Below the pieces are notes generated by a model. It was not told where the DNA came from and did no database searches. It was given only the letters and a program-made list of their open reading frames with translations. From Pseudomonas guariconensis (lineage in GTDB: Bacteria > Pseudomonadota > Gammaproteobacteria > Pseudomonadales > Pseudomonadaceae): DNA of 64,000 bases. Location of the stretch: assembly GCF_015680235.1 (NCBI RefSeq), contig NZ_JADLJL010000005.1:124001-188000 (forward strand). Reading direction: 5' to 3'. A program made the translations under genes and the position numbers. Below, one piece after another: positions 37,578 through 45,505 of this stretch (the first letter of the stretch is position 1; every line of letters starts with the position of its first letter).

Positions 37578-37884
37578 TCTCCCACGAGGGCTTCGCCCTC
37601 GAATCGCGGGACAAGCCCGCTCCCACCAGGCCTGCGCTGTTTTCAGAGACACCGCCGCACCTGTGGGAGCCGGCTTGCCGGCGATAGGGCCGGGGCAAGC
37701 AACTCAAATCAGTTGGCTCCCACCAGGCCTGCGCTGTTTTCAGAGACACCGCCGTACCTGTGGGAGCCGGCTTGCCGGCGATAGGGTCGGGGAGACTGTT
37801 GGCTCCCACAAGTCGGCGCATGCCTAGAGGTCGCTGCGGTCATTGTGGGAGCGGGCTTGCCCCGCGATGGGCAGCAAACGCCCC
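37578..37884. other. REP-rich intergenic region after rpiA
   Basis: This 307-base gap contains no gene. It holds at least four REP copies: near 37600-37625 (ATCGCGGGACAAGCCCGC), 37664-37685 and 37761-37782 (each AGCCGGCTTGCCGGCGAT), and 37845-37869 (GAGCGGGCTTGCCCCGCGAT). The middle two belong to a 77-bp direct repeat listed separately. Confidence 0.8.
37619..37792. repeat. Direct repeat of about 77 bp containing a REP
   Basis: Bases 37619-37695 recur at 37716-37792 with two visible differences (C/T in ACCGCCGCACC and in ATAGGGCCGGG). They are separated by about 20 unrelated bases. A third partial start (GGCTCCCACA) follows at 37801. Each unit holds one complete REP. Confidence 0.88.
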
Positions 37885-38796
37885 TCAATCTGCGGGCTGC
37901 TTGAACACGTAGAACAGGTTCGGCTCACTGACCAGGTAGATGGTCCCGGCATCGTCCATGGCGATGCCCTCGGCCTGCGGCACGCTGCGCTTGAGGCCCT
38001 GGAAGCCCTTGTTCAGCGACAGGGTACTCAGCGGCCGCCCCTTCACATCCAGCTCAAGCACCAGCCTCGACTCGTCCGACAAGGCCAGCAGATGGCCGCT
38101 GCGCTCATCGAACTGCAGGCTCGACAGGTCCCGCACGAACAACCGTGAATCGCGCTTGCGATCCTGCACGACATGCACGGCGTAGGGCTGTTCGGGCTTG
38201 TCGTGAGGGAAACCGTGGATCTCGTAGATCATCATGGGGTCGCGTTCCTTGGCCACGAACAGGCGCTTGCCCACGGAGTCATAGGCCAGGCCCTCGAAGC
38301 CTTTGTTGCCGTTCAAGCCAATGCCCAGCGTGAGCTGCTCGGCATCGTTGGCGTCGAGGAACAGCGTGTCGTCGTCCAGGCGCACGCGAATCAACCGCTG
38401 TTGGCGTTCGTCGGTGATCACGTAGCTGTTGGGCCCCACGTACTCGACGGCCTCCGGGTCGCCGAACCCTGTCAGCGGCACACGGCGCAGGATGCGCCCG
38501 TCCAGGGAAAGCTCGATCAGTTCCGAACGGGCATTGGTGACGGTGAACAGGCTCTTGCGGTCCGGGTCGTAGGTCAACGCCGAGAGGTCGTCATCCAGCC
38601 CCTCGATGGGCTGCCCCTCGACCACGACCTGGTAGCGATCGAGCCCCATGCTCAGCTCGGCGGGCTGCCACCAGGTGCGCAGATTGAACCAGCCGCGCTC
38701 GAACAGGCGAAACTCCTGCGCCGCGAGCCCAGCGAGCACGAGCCCCCCCACCAAGAGGACGATCAGGAAACGAAACAGGCGTGGGCTAAGGCGCAT
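37885..38796 (-). CDS. SdiA-regulated domain protein (YjiK family), paralogue 1
   Basis: A 303-residue protein with an N-terminal membrane anchor (FLIVLLVGGLVLAGLAA) and a predicted beta-propeller made of repeated blades (SALTYDPDRKSLFTVTN, GPNSYVITDERQQRLIRVRL, VGKRLFVAKERDPMMIYEI). The family name comes from an E. coli gene affected by SdiA; biochemical function is unknown, though a periplasmic lactonase-like or binding propeller is plausible. The start is uncertain: I use the ATG at 38796, with a GTG at 38835 as the alternative. It follows paralogue 2 by 91 bases. Confidence 0.8.
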   Translation of the reverse strand: MRLSPRLFRFLIVLLVGGLVLAGLAAQEFRLFERGWFNLRTWWQPAELSMGLDRYQVVVEGQPIEGLDDDLSALTYDPDRKSLFTVTNARSELIELSLDGRILRRVPLTGFGDPEAVEYVGPNSYVITDERQQRLIRVRLDDDTLFLDANDAEQLTLGIGLNGNKGFEGLAYDSVGKRLFVAKERDPMMIYEIHGFPHDKPEQPYAVHVVQDRKRDSRLFVRDLSSLQFDERSGHLLALSDESRLVLELDVKGRPLSTLSLNKGFQGLKRSVPQAEGIAMDDAGTIYLVSEPNLFYVFKQPAD

Positions 38797-38887
38797 GAAG
38801 GGCAGGCTCGACAAAGGAATGACGAATCTAACCACGAATCAGCTGAAATAAAGCTTAATGCCACTACCCAAAAAACGACGGGCTCAG

Positions 38888-39814
38888 TCAGTTTTTTCTG
38901 AATCGGTAGAAAAGATCAGGTTCGCTCACCATGTACAGCGTGCCCTGGTCGTCCATGGCTACGCCTTCGGCCCGCGGGATCGTATGCTTGAGCCCATTGA
39001 AACCGCCCAACAGGGTCATGAAACTGACCTGCTCACCTTTTTCGTCCAGCTCGAGCAGCATGTTGGAATCCGCGGACAGCACCAGCACGTGGCCGGTGCG
39101 GGGGTCCACGCCAAGCGCCGAGAGGTTGCGCAGGTCTAGCTCGTCGCTGGGCAGCGCCTGCTTGTCGCCCGTCAGCGGGCTCTTGCCGTCGGTGGCCCAG
39201 GTGTACAGCTTGGGCGGACGCTCCTCGCCGATCAGCAACCGCTGGCGTGCAGGGTCCCAGGCAATCGCCTCGAAGCCCTTGTTCTTATTGGCTGACTTGC
39301 CCAGGTCGTAGTGCTGGAAGTCGGCATGATTCAGGCTGGCGGTATGGGCATCCACGGTCACCAAGGTCAGGTCGTGCTTACGCTCGTCGACGATCGCCAG
39401 CTGACCGTTGGCCAATACGGCGACGCCTTCGGGGTTGTCCCAGCCCACCAGCGGCATTTTGCGCAGCACTTCACCGTCCAGGTCCAACTCGACGAGGAAG
39501 GGGTTGTTGCCCATGACAGAGAACAGGGTCCGGGTCAGCGGGTTGAACGCCAGGTCCGACGGTTCGTCGTCGGACATGCCAGGAAGCACCTTGGCTTCGA
39601 TGTCCGCCACGTAGTTCGGCAACCAGACGCTTTCCACCCGCTCGGCCTTGCTCTGCATGGCTTCCTTGATCCACAGCAGACCACGGTCATCCCAGTGCAT
39701 GATCACCGACAGGCCGTAACCGAGTACCACGGCCAGGCCGAGCCAGAGCTGCCAGCGCCGCAAGAGGCTGCGTTTGTGCAGGGGAGGAACGGGAGCGCTG
39801 GGGGAGACGACCAT
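38888..39814 (-). CDS. SdiA-regulated domain protein (YjiK family), paralogue 2
   Basis: A 308-residue protein with the same build as its downstream neighbour: an N-terminal anchor (WLGLAVVLGYGLSVIMH near residue 23), then propeller blades (DLAFNPLTRTLFSVMGNNPF, LANGQLAIVDERKHDLTLV, RLLIGEERPPKLYTW). Both end with AMDD-GT-Y-VSEPNLF/DLFY-F. The ATG at 39814 has CAGGAAG upstream; the open frame further up is non-coding REP sequence. The two genes are a tandem duplication of some age. Confidence 0.83.
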   Translation of the reverse strand: MVVSPSAPVPPLHKRSLLRRWQLWLGLAVVLGYGLSVIMHWDDRGLLWIKEAMQSKAERVESVWLPNYVADIEAKVLPGMSDDEPSDLAFNPLTRTLFSVMGNNPFLVELDLDGEVLRKMPLVGWDNPEGVAVLANGQLAIVDERKHDLTLVTVDAHTASLNHADFQHYDLGKSANKNKGFEAIAWDPARQRLLIGEERPPKLYTWATDGKSPLTGDKQALPSDELDLRNLSALGVDPRTGHVLVLSADSNMLLELDEKGEQVSFMTLLGGFNGLKHTIPRAEGVAMDDQGTLYMVSEPDLFYRFRKN

Positions 39815-39928
39815 CGACGATGCTTCCTGGATCTGTTGCCGAAGTTCTCCATAACGCCGGCGGATGAGGGTGATCGGCAGGATTATCCAGATGCTTTGTG
39901 AAAAAAATGGCAAATCGTCGATTGGAGG

Positions 39929-40015
39929 ACTGCTTCGCAGCCCTTTCGCGGCACAGGGGTACGGGCGCGCCCTGTAGGAGCGGCCTTGTGCCGCGAAAGG
40001 GCCGCTCAGCGGCCC
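39929..40015. repeat. Large palindromic element between the FAH-family and YjiK genes
   Basis: CCCTTTCGCGGCACA (39941 onward) faces TTGTGCCGCGAAAGGG (39986-40002) with GGGCGCGCCC and GTAGGAGCGGCC in the middle, followed by a GGGCCGCTCAGCGGCCCC hairpin (39999-40016). It is the same family as the element after ilvD. Confidence 0.75.
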
Positions 40016-40040
40016 CAGCACACTCACACCATACGCGGTG

Positions 40041-40706
40041 TCAGAGCACCCGGCTTTCGAACCGGCTCGCCCCCGGCAGCTCCAGCACCAGCTCATCCCC
40101 AACGTCCAGCGGCCCCACGCCAGCCGGCGTACCGGTGAGGATCACATCGCCCGGCTGCAGCGAGAAATGCGCCGCGATGTGCTGGATGATCGGCACGATG
40201 GGGTTGAGCATCAGAGCGCTATTGCCGTCCTGGCGCACCTGGCCGTTGATCGACAGGCGGATGCCGATATCGGCCAGGTCCTCGAAGCTGTCGGCGACCA
40301 CGAACGGCGGAAGTACGCAGGCGCCATCGAAGCTCTTGGCCAACTCCCACGGCAAGCCCTTTTCCTTGAGCCTGGCCTGCACGTCGCGCAGGGTCAGGTC
40401 CAGGGCAGGGGCGAAGCCGGAGATGGCGTCACGCACCTCTTCCTCGGATGGATGGGTGGACAGCGGCTTGCCCAACAACACCGCGATCTCCGCCTCGTAG
40501 TGCACCGCACCACGGTCGTTCGGGATCTTGAAGCCACCTTCCAGAGGCACGACGCAACTGCCCGGCTTGATGAACAACAGCGGCTCGCTGGGAATGGGGT
40601 TGTCCAGCTCCTTGGCATGTTCGGCGTAGTTACGGCCGATGCATACCACCTTGCCCAGCGGGAAGTGGATGCGCGTGCCGTCTAGGTACTGGTGCTGGTA
40701 ACTCAT
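40041..40706 (-). CDS. Fumarylacetoacetate hydrolase family protein (acylpyruvase type)
   Basis: A 221-residue protein, the size of FAHD1/YcgM acylpyruvate hydrolases or oxaloacetate decarboxylases rather than true FahA. Landmarks are CIGRNYAEHAKEL, the metal-binding HYEAEIAVLLG, and the C-terminal LTGTPAGVGPLDVGDE. It binds Mg2+/Mn2+ and cleaves a C-C bond in a 2,4-diketo acid or oxaloacetate; the substrate is undetermined. The ATG has AGAGGAG 7 bases upstream. It is 25 bases behind the D-2-hydroxyglutarate dehydrogenase gene, so the pair is probably one operon. Confidence 0.9.
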   Translation of the reverse strand: MSYQHQYLDGTRIHFPLGKVVCIGRNYAEHAKELDNPIPSEPLLFIKPGSCVVPLEGGFKIPNDRGAVHYEAEIAVLLGKPLSTHPSEEEVRDAISGFAPALDLTLRDVQARLKEKGLPWELAKSFDGACVLPPFVVADSFEDLADIGIRLSINGQVRQDGNSALMLNPIVPIIQHIAAHFSLQPGDVILTGTPAGVGPLDVGDELVLELPGASRFESRVL

Positions 40707-40731
40707 GGCCGACTCCTCTGGATACTGCTTT

Positions 40732-42129
40732 TTATTCAGGAGCGAAGATCTTACCCGGATTCATGATGCCGTTTGGATCGAATACCGCCTTGATCGCTTT
40801 CATACAGGCGATTTCGGCGGCAGAGCGGCTGTAGCCCAGGTAGTCGCGCTTGGTCATGCCCACACCGTGCTCGGCGGAGATCGAGCCGTTATAGCGCTCG
40901 ACGATCTCGAACACCCACTTGTTCACCGTGGCGCAGCGGGCGAAGAACTCGTCCTTGGCCATGTCGTCGGGCTTGAGGATGTTCAGGTGCAGGTTGCCGT
41001 CGCCGATGTGGCCGTACCAGACCACTTCGAAATCCGGGTAGTGCTGGCCGACGATGGCATCGATGTCGCGCAGGAACGCCGGCACCTTGGAGACGGTGAC
41101 CGAGATGTCGTTCTTGTAGGGCGTCCAGTGGGAAATCGTCTCGGAGATGTACTCGCGCAGTTTCCACAGGTTCTTAAGCTGGGTCTCGCTCTGGCTCATC
41201 ACGCCATCGAGCACCCAGCCCTGCTCGACGCACTGTTCGAAGGTGGCCAGGGCTTCGTTGGCCACGTCCTCGTTGCAGGCTTCGAATTCCAGCAAGGCAT
41301 AGAACGGGCAATCGGTTTCGAACGGCGGCGGCACATCGCCGCGGCCCATGACCTTGGCCAGGGCCTTGTCGGAGAAGAACTCGAAGGCGGTGAGGTCGAG
41401 CCGGCCCTGGAAGGCGTGCAGCACCGGCATGATCGAATCGAAGTCAGGGGTGCCCAGGACCATGGCGGTGAGGTTGCGCGGGGCCCGGTCCAGGCGCATG
41501 GTCGCCTCGACCACGAAGCCCAGCGTGCCCTCGGCACCGATGAACAGCTGGCGCAGGTCGTAGCCGGTGGCGTTCTTGATCAGGTCCTTGTTCAGCTCGA
41601 GCACCTCGCCCTTGCCAGTCACCACCTTGAGGCCCGCGACCCAGTTGCGGGTCATGCCGTAGCGAATGACCTTGATCCCGCCAGCATTGGTGCCGATGTT
41701 GCCGCCGATCTGGCTGGAGCCGGACGAGGCGAAGTCGACCGGGTAGTAAAGCCCATGCTCCTCGGCGAACTGCTGCAACTGGCGGGTGACCACGCCTGGC
41801 TGGCACACCACGGTGCGATCGAAGGCGTTGAAGTCCAGGACCTTGTTCATATAGTCGAATGCCACCACCACTTCGCCATTGGCCGCGACCGCAGCGCCGG
41901 AAAGGCCAGTACGCCCGCCAGAGGGCACCAGCGCGACCTTGTGGCGGTTGGCCCAGGCGACAATGGCCTGCACCTGCTCGATCGAGCGCGGGAAGACGAT
42001 TGCCGAAGGTGCCGGTGGATAGTGCTTGGTCCAGTCCTTGCCGTAGGCCTCCAGCGAAGCTGGGTCGGTGAGGACCTTGCTCGGGTCGACCAGGGTCATC
42101 AGCTCATCAAGTACCGCTGTGTTGGTCAT
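40732..42129 (-). CDS. D-2-hydroxyglutarate dehydrogenase-like FAD-binding oxidase
   Basis: A 465-residue flavoenzyme with an FAD_binding_4 domain (VPSGGRTGLSGAAVA, GGNIGTNAGGIKVIRYG) and a C-terminal catalytic cap ending in the metal-binding EHGVGMTKRDYL and MNPGKIFAPE. The family includes D-lactate and D-2-hydroxyglutarate dehydrogenases. Location back-to-back with serA strongly favours D-2-hydroxyglutarate, because SerA generates this compound and the coupled pair is described in Pseudomonas. The ATG at 42129 (MTNTAVLDEL) is preferred to longer frames. Confidence 0.9.
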   Translation of the reverse strand: MTNTAVLDELMTLVDPSKVLTDPASLEAYGKDWTKHYPPAPSAIVFPRSIEQVQAIVAWANRHKVALVPSGGRTGLSGAAVAANGEVVVAFDYMNKVLDFNAFDRTVVCQPGVVTRQLQQFAEEHGLYYPVDFASSGSSQIGGNIGTNAGGIKVIRYGMTRNWVAGLKVVTGKGEVLELNKDLIKNATGYDLRQLFIGAEGTLGFVVEATMRLDRAPRNLTAMVLGTPDFDSIMPVLHAFQGRLDLTAFEFFSDKALAKVMGRGDVPPPFETDCPFYALLEFEACNEDVANEALATFEQCVEQGWVLDGVMSQSETQLKNLWKLREYISETISHWTPYKNDISVTVSKVPAFLRDIDAIVGQHYPDFEVVWYGHIGDGNLHLNILKPDDMAKDEFFARCATVNKWVFEIVERYNGSISAEHGVGMTKRDYLGYSRSAAEIACMKAIKAVFDPNGIMNPGKIFAPE

Positions 42130-42204
42130 CGGTAGAACTCTCGAACTATTCATAGTGACCCTGAGCACTCTTCACCTGTCGGGATAAGCTCAGATTCTGT
42201 CGCG

Positions 42205-42216
42205 TATGCTAGCATA
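42205..42216. promoter_or_regulatory. Symmetric -10 boxes in the serA/D2HGDH divergent region
   Basis: TATGCTAGCATA is a perfect palindrome that reads TATGCT, a fair -10 box, on both strands. It sits 84 bases before serA and 75 bases before the dehydrogenase. Two polymerases could not occupy it at once. The -35 regions are weak, so this is only a candidate. Confidence 0.4.
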
Positions 42217-42299
42217 GCGCTCCCGCCGTTCGTGCTAAGGCCGACGCCGCGCCGCTTTACCCCCCTGCCATTTTTTCTCCGGGATACAGGTTTACGCAG

Positions 42300-43529
42300 A
42301 TGAGCAAGACTTCTCTCGACAAGAGCAAGATCAGGTTCCTTCTTCTTGAAGGTGTGCACCAGAATGCGGTCGATACCCTCAAGGCTGCCGGGTACACCAA
42401 CATCGAGTACCTCACTGGTTCCTTGCCGGAAGCCGAGCTGAAGGAAAAGATCGCCGATGCCCATTTCATCGGCATCCGCTCCCGCACCCAGCTGACCGAA
42501 GAAATCTTCGACTGCGCGAAGAAGCTGGTCGCCGTCGGCTGCTTCTGCATCGGCACCAACCAGGTCGACCTGGCCGCGGCTCGCGAGCGCGGCATCGCCG
42601 TGTTCAATGCCCCCTACTCCAACACCCGCTCCGTCGCCGAGCTGGTGCTGGCCGAAGCCATCCTGCTGCTGCGCGGCATCCCCGAGAAGAACGCGTCCTG
42701 CCATCGCGGCGGCTGGATCAAGAGCGCGGCCAACTCCTTCGAGATCCGTGGCAAGAAGCTGGGTATCATCGGCTACGGCTCGATCGGCACCCAGCTGTCG
42801 GTCCTGGCCGAAAGCCTGGGCATGCAGGTGTATTTCTACGACCCGCTGACCAAGCTGCCGCTGGGCAACGCCACCCAGGTGACCAACCTGCACGAGTTGC
42901 TGGGCCTGGCCGACATCGTCTCGCTGCACGTGCCTGAGCTGCCGTCCACCCAGTGGATGATCGGCGAGAAGGAAATCCGCGCGATGAAGAAGGGCTCGAT
43001 CCTGATCAACGCCGCCCGTGGCACCGTGGTCGAGCTGGACCACCTGGCTGCCGCCATCAAGGACAAGCACCTGATCGGCGCCGCCATCGACGTGTTCCCG
43101 GTCGAGCCGCGCTCCAACGACGAGCAGTTCGAAAGCCCACTGCGCGGCCTGGACAACGTGATCCTGACCCCGCACATCGGTGGTTCCACTGCCGAAGCCC
43201 AGGCCAACATCGGCCTGGAAGTGGCCGAGAAGCTGGTCAAGTACAGCGACAACGGTACTTCCGTGTCGTCGGTCAACTTCCCGGAAGTCGCCCTGCCGGC
43301 GCACCCTGGCAAGCACCGCCTGCTGCACATCCACGAAAACATCCCGGGTGTGCTCAGCGAGATCAACAAGGTGTTCGCCGAGAACGGTATCAACATCTCC
43401 GGCCAGTTCCTGCAGACCGACGAGAAAGTCGGTTACGTGGTCATCGACGTGGATGCCGAATACTCCGACCTGGCGCAGGAGAAGCTGCAGCAGGTCAAGG
43501 GTACCATCCGTTCCCGCGTGCTGTTTTAA
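42300..43529 (+). CDS. serA: D-3-phosphoglycerate dehydrogenase
   Basis: A 409-residue enzyme that begins serine synthesis. The catalytic domain starts at LLLEGVHQNAV. The NAD site is KKLGIIGYGSIGTQ (about residue 155), and the catalytic His region reads LTPHIGGSTAEAQ. A C-terminal ACT domain (HENIPGVLSEINKVFAENGI) gives feedback control by serine, as in the E. coli-size type 2 enzyme. It can also reduce 2-oxoglutarate to D-2-hydroxyglutarate, which the divergent neighbour can reoxidise. Confidence 0.97.
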   Translation: MSKTSLDKSKIRFLLLEGVHQNAVDTLKAAGYTNIEYLTGSLPEAELKEKIADAHFIGIRSRTQLTEEIFDCAKKLVAVGCFCIGTNQVDLAAARERGIAVFNAPYSNTRSVAELVLAEAILLLRGIPEKNASCHRGGWIKSAANSFEIRGKKLGIIGYGSIGTQLSVLAESLGMQVYFYDPLTKLPLGNATQVTNLHELLGLADIVSLHVPELPSTQWMIGEKEIRAMKKGSILINAARGTVVELDHLAAAIKDKHLIGAAIDVFPVEPRSNDEQFESPLRGLDNVILTPHIGGSTAEAQANIGLEVAEKLVKYSDNGTSVSSVNFPEVALPAHPGKHRLLHIHENIPGVLSEINKVFAENGINISGQFLQTDEKVGYVVIDVDAEYSDLAQEKLQQVKGTIRSRVLF

Positions 43530-43603
43530 GCCATACCGCTGCGTGAAGGGTTAATGCCCGTCAGTTAAGCCTTATCGGCTGCACTTGGGGCTGCTACGCA
43601 GCC

Positions 43604-43689
43604 CATCGCCGGCAAGCCGGCTCCCACAGAGACAGTGCTGGCCTCAAGGCTGACGCGTTACTTGTGGGAGCCGGCTTGCCGGCGATTGG
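43604..43689. repeat. Inverted REP pair after serA
   Basis: CATCGCCGGCAAGCCGGCTC (43604-43628) faces GGGAGCCGGCTTGCCGGCGA (43663-43689), with a GGGCTGC-TAC-GCAGCCC hairpin just before at about 43588-43604. It sits between convergent serA and the DUF4399 gene. Confidence 0.83.
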
Positions 43690-43712
43690 CGTGCAGCGCC
43701 CGCATTTCGCAG

Positions 43713-44189
43713 TTACTTCACGCTCACGGTGATCTTCTGCGACTCGACGCTCGGCTTGAACGGCACGTGGTACATGTCGCCCAACACCAGCTGCAAGGTG
43801 TGCTTGCCCGGCGTCAGGGTAATGGTGGCCTCGGTTTGTGCCTTGCCGAAGTGCAGCACTTGCGGGCCGGCCGGCAGCGGGGCGTTGTTTTCCGGCATCA
43901 GGCTGGTCGGCAACGGCTGGTCGGCCAGGGGCGCCTTGTCCACATCCACCAGCAAGTGGTGATGGCCCGTATGCGGCGTCTGGTCGCCCGCAGGTTTGAG
44001 CCCCATGCCTTCGATGCCGAACTTGACCGTGAAGGTCTTGTCGACGGTAGCCCCATCGGCAGGGGCAACGATGAAGACCTTGGCGCCCTGGGGCGGCTCC
44101 TGACTCTTCAGGGCATCCGCAGCGCTAGCCAGAACCGACGCCCCCATCAGCAGGCCGGCAACGGCAGCACGCGAAAATAGGCTGTTCAT
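43713..44189 (-). CDS. DUF4399 domain-containing exported protein
   Basis: A 158-residue protein with a signal peptide (FSRAAVAGLLMGASVLASAA, cleaved near residue 24). It then has the DUF4399 core: VFIVAPADGATVDKTFTVKF, GHHHLLVD, and a C-terminal TLTPGKHTLQLVLGDM. The fold is probably an immunoglobulin-like periplasmic domain, and the His cluster could bind metal. Function is unknown. It is monocistronic. Confidence 0.85.
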   Translation of the reverse strand: MNSLFSRAAVAGLLMGASVLASAADALKSQEPPQGAKVFIVAPADGATVDKTFTVKFGIEGMGLKPAGDQTPHTGHHHLLVDVDKAPLADQPLPTSLMPENNAPLPAGPQVLHFGKAQTEATITLTPGKHTLQLVLGDMYHVPFKPSVESQKITVSVK

Positions 44190-44415
44190 TCACTTCTCCT
44201 GTGTTTCACTTCCATTGACCACTGTCCATCGACGAACGGCGGCGCTAGAACAACATAGTTCAATTGTGTGCAAAGGTCTCGCCGGCCATGGCCAGAAATA
44301 TTTGAACTTCAACTAAACATTGGAAGCGAGTGGAGGTCATAGCCTGCACCGTGACCGCGGCATGACACAAAGCTGCGGCATCAAATTCATCTGCCAAACG
44401 AGAATGGGGGCATTC

Positions 44416-44898
44416 ATGCGGTTGAGCATTGGCGTACTGCTGGCACTTGCGATCAGCCCACTGGCCCAGGCCGAACTGATAGACGAGGTCAACGACCGGG
44501 GCGAACTGCGCATTGCCGTGCAAGCGGATACACCGCCTTACGCGTTCAAGGAAAACGAACACCTGACCGGCTTCGACGTGGAGCTGGGCCAGGCACTGGC
44601 CAAGGAGCTGGACGTACGCGCCGAGTTCATCGAAGCCCCCGCAGAAGAAGCGATCCCGGGCGTCGAGAGCGGCAAATTCGACATCGCACTCGACCAACCC
44701 GAACCCGAGCAGGCCCCGCAACTGGCCGCCAGTGAGCCTTACGGCAGTGAGGCCCGGGTGATTCCGTTCCAGAAAGACAACCCAGCCTTCGAAACCGCGG
44801 TGAACAACGCCCTGCAACGAATCAAGGAAGACGGCCGGCTGGCGGCGCTGGAGCAGAAGTGGCTCAAGGGAGCGCGAGAAACATCTGCCGGCCAGTGA
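44416..44898 (+). CDS. Short transporter substrate-binding domain protein (single-lobe SBP family 3)
   Basis: A 160-residue protein with a signal peptide (MRLSIGVLLALAISPLAQA). The start of a family 3 amino acid-binding protein follows (ELRIAVQADTPPYAFKENEH, then GFDVELGQALAKEL, then IPGVESGKFDIAL). It then jumps to the end of that fold (ETAVNNALQRIKEDGRLAAL, EQKWL). Family 3 proteins are usually 240-280 residues; here the second lobe of about 100 residues is missing, with no frameshift visible. It may be a stable one-lobe protein or a decayed receptor. An ATG at 44404 is an alternative start. Confidence 0.75.
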   Translation: MRLSIGVLLALAISPLAQAELIDEVNDRGELRIAVQADTPPYAFKENEHLTGFDVELGQALAKELDVRAEFIEAPAEEAIPGVESGKFDIALDQPEPEQAPQLAASEPYGSEARVIPFQKDNPAFETAVNNALQRIKEDGRLAALEQKWLKGARETSAGQ

Positions 44899-44909
44899 CC
44901 CTGTCCTGT

Positions 44910-44981
44910 CCAATCGCCGGCAAGCCGGCTCCCACAGATGGAATGGCGCCATGGTGTGGGAGCTGGCTTGCCGGCGATTGG
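44910..44981. repeat. Inverted REP pair
   Basis: CAATCGCCGGCAAGCCGGCT (44911-44930) faces GGGAGCTGGCTTGCCGGCGA (44958-44977) between convergent genes. The right copy has one base change in the stem. Confidence 0.83.
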
Positions 44982-44995
44982 GCCGAACAGGCGCC

Positions 44996-45505
44996 TCAAA
45001 TCTCCAGGCCCGCCAAGGCCCGCTGCGCAGCCTCCAGCTCCAGCTCGCTGAACACCTGCACCCCTTCGCGCCGCAGTAGCGCCGTGGTCACGCCCTCACC
45101 CGCGACCTTCACCCCGCTGAACGTCCCATCATAGGTCAGCCGGTTGCCACAGGACGGACTGCCCGATTTGAGCACCGCCACCCGGATACCATGCTCGCGG
45201 ACCAAGGCCAGGGCCTGCCGCGCGCCAGCCAGGAAGGCTGCGCTGACATCGTCTCCGACGACCGTCACCACCTGGGCCAGGCCGTCCAGCACAGCACCAC
45301 CCTGCCCGCCCGGGATTTCCGCCGGCGGGCGCGGTGTCGGCAGGCCGCCGGCCACTTCCGGGCAGAGCGCTACCACGCGGCCCTCGGCCTGCCAGCGCTG
45401 CAGCACGTCGGGGTGCCCACTGTCACGCCCATCGTAGCGCACCGGCTGCCCCAACAGGCAGGCGCTGACCAGGACCTTGGCCAAATCAGAAGAGGTCGTT
45501 GCCAC
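44996..45505 (-). CDS. DUF523 domain-containing protein
   Basis: A 169-residue cytoplasmic protein with the family's cysteine motifs: LVSACLLGQPVRYDG at the N-terminus, then CPEVAGGLPTPRPPAEI, and SGSPSCGN in the middle. The conserved Cys residues suggest metal or cluster binding. The function of DUF523 is not established. Its start overlaps the end of the upstream oxygenase gene by 20 bases, indicating coupled translation. Confidence 0.88.
   Translation of the reverse strand: MATTSSDLAKVLVSACLLGQPVRYDGRDSGHPDVLQRWQAEGRVVALCPEVAGGLPTPRPPAEIPGGQGGAVLDGLAQVVTVVGDDVSAAFLAGARQALALVREHGIRVAVLKSGSPSCGNRLTYDGTFSGVKVAGEGVTTALLRREGVQVFSELELEAAQRALAGLEI

Noticed and set aside
37578..37884. Possible CRISPR-like array after rpiA
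   Set aside because: Repeat spacing is irregular and the repeated cores are REP palindromes found all over the window.
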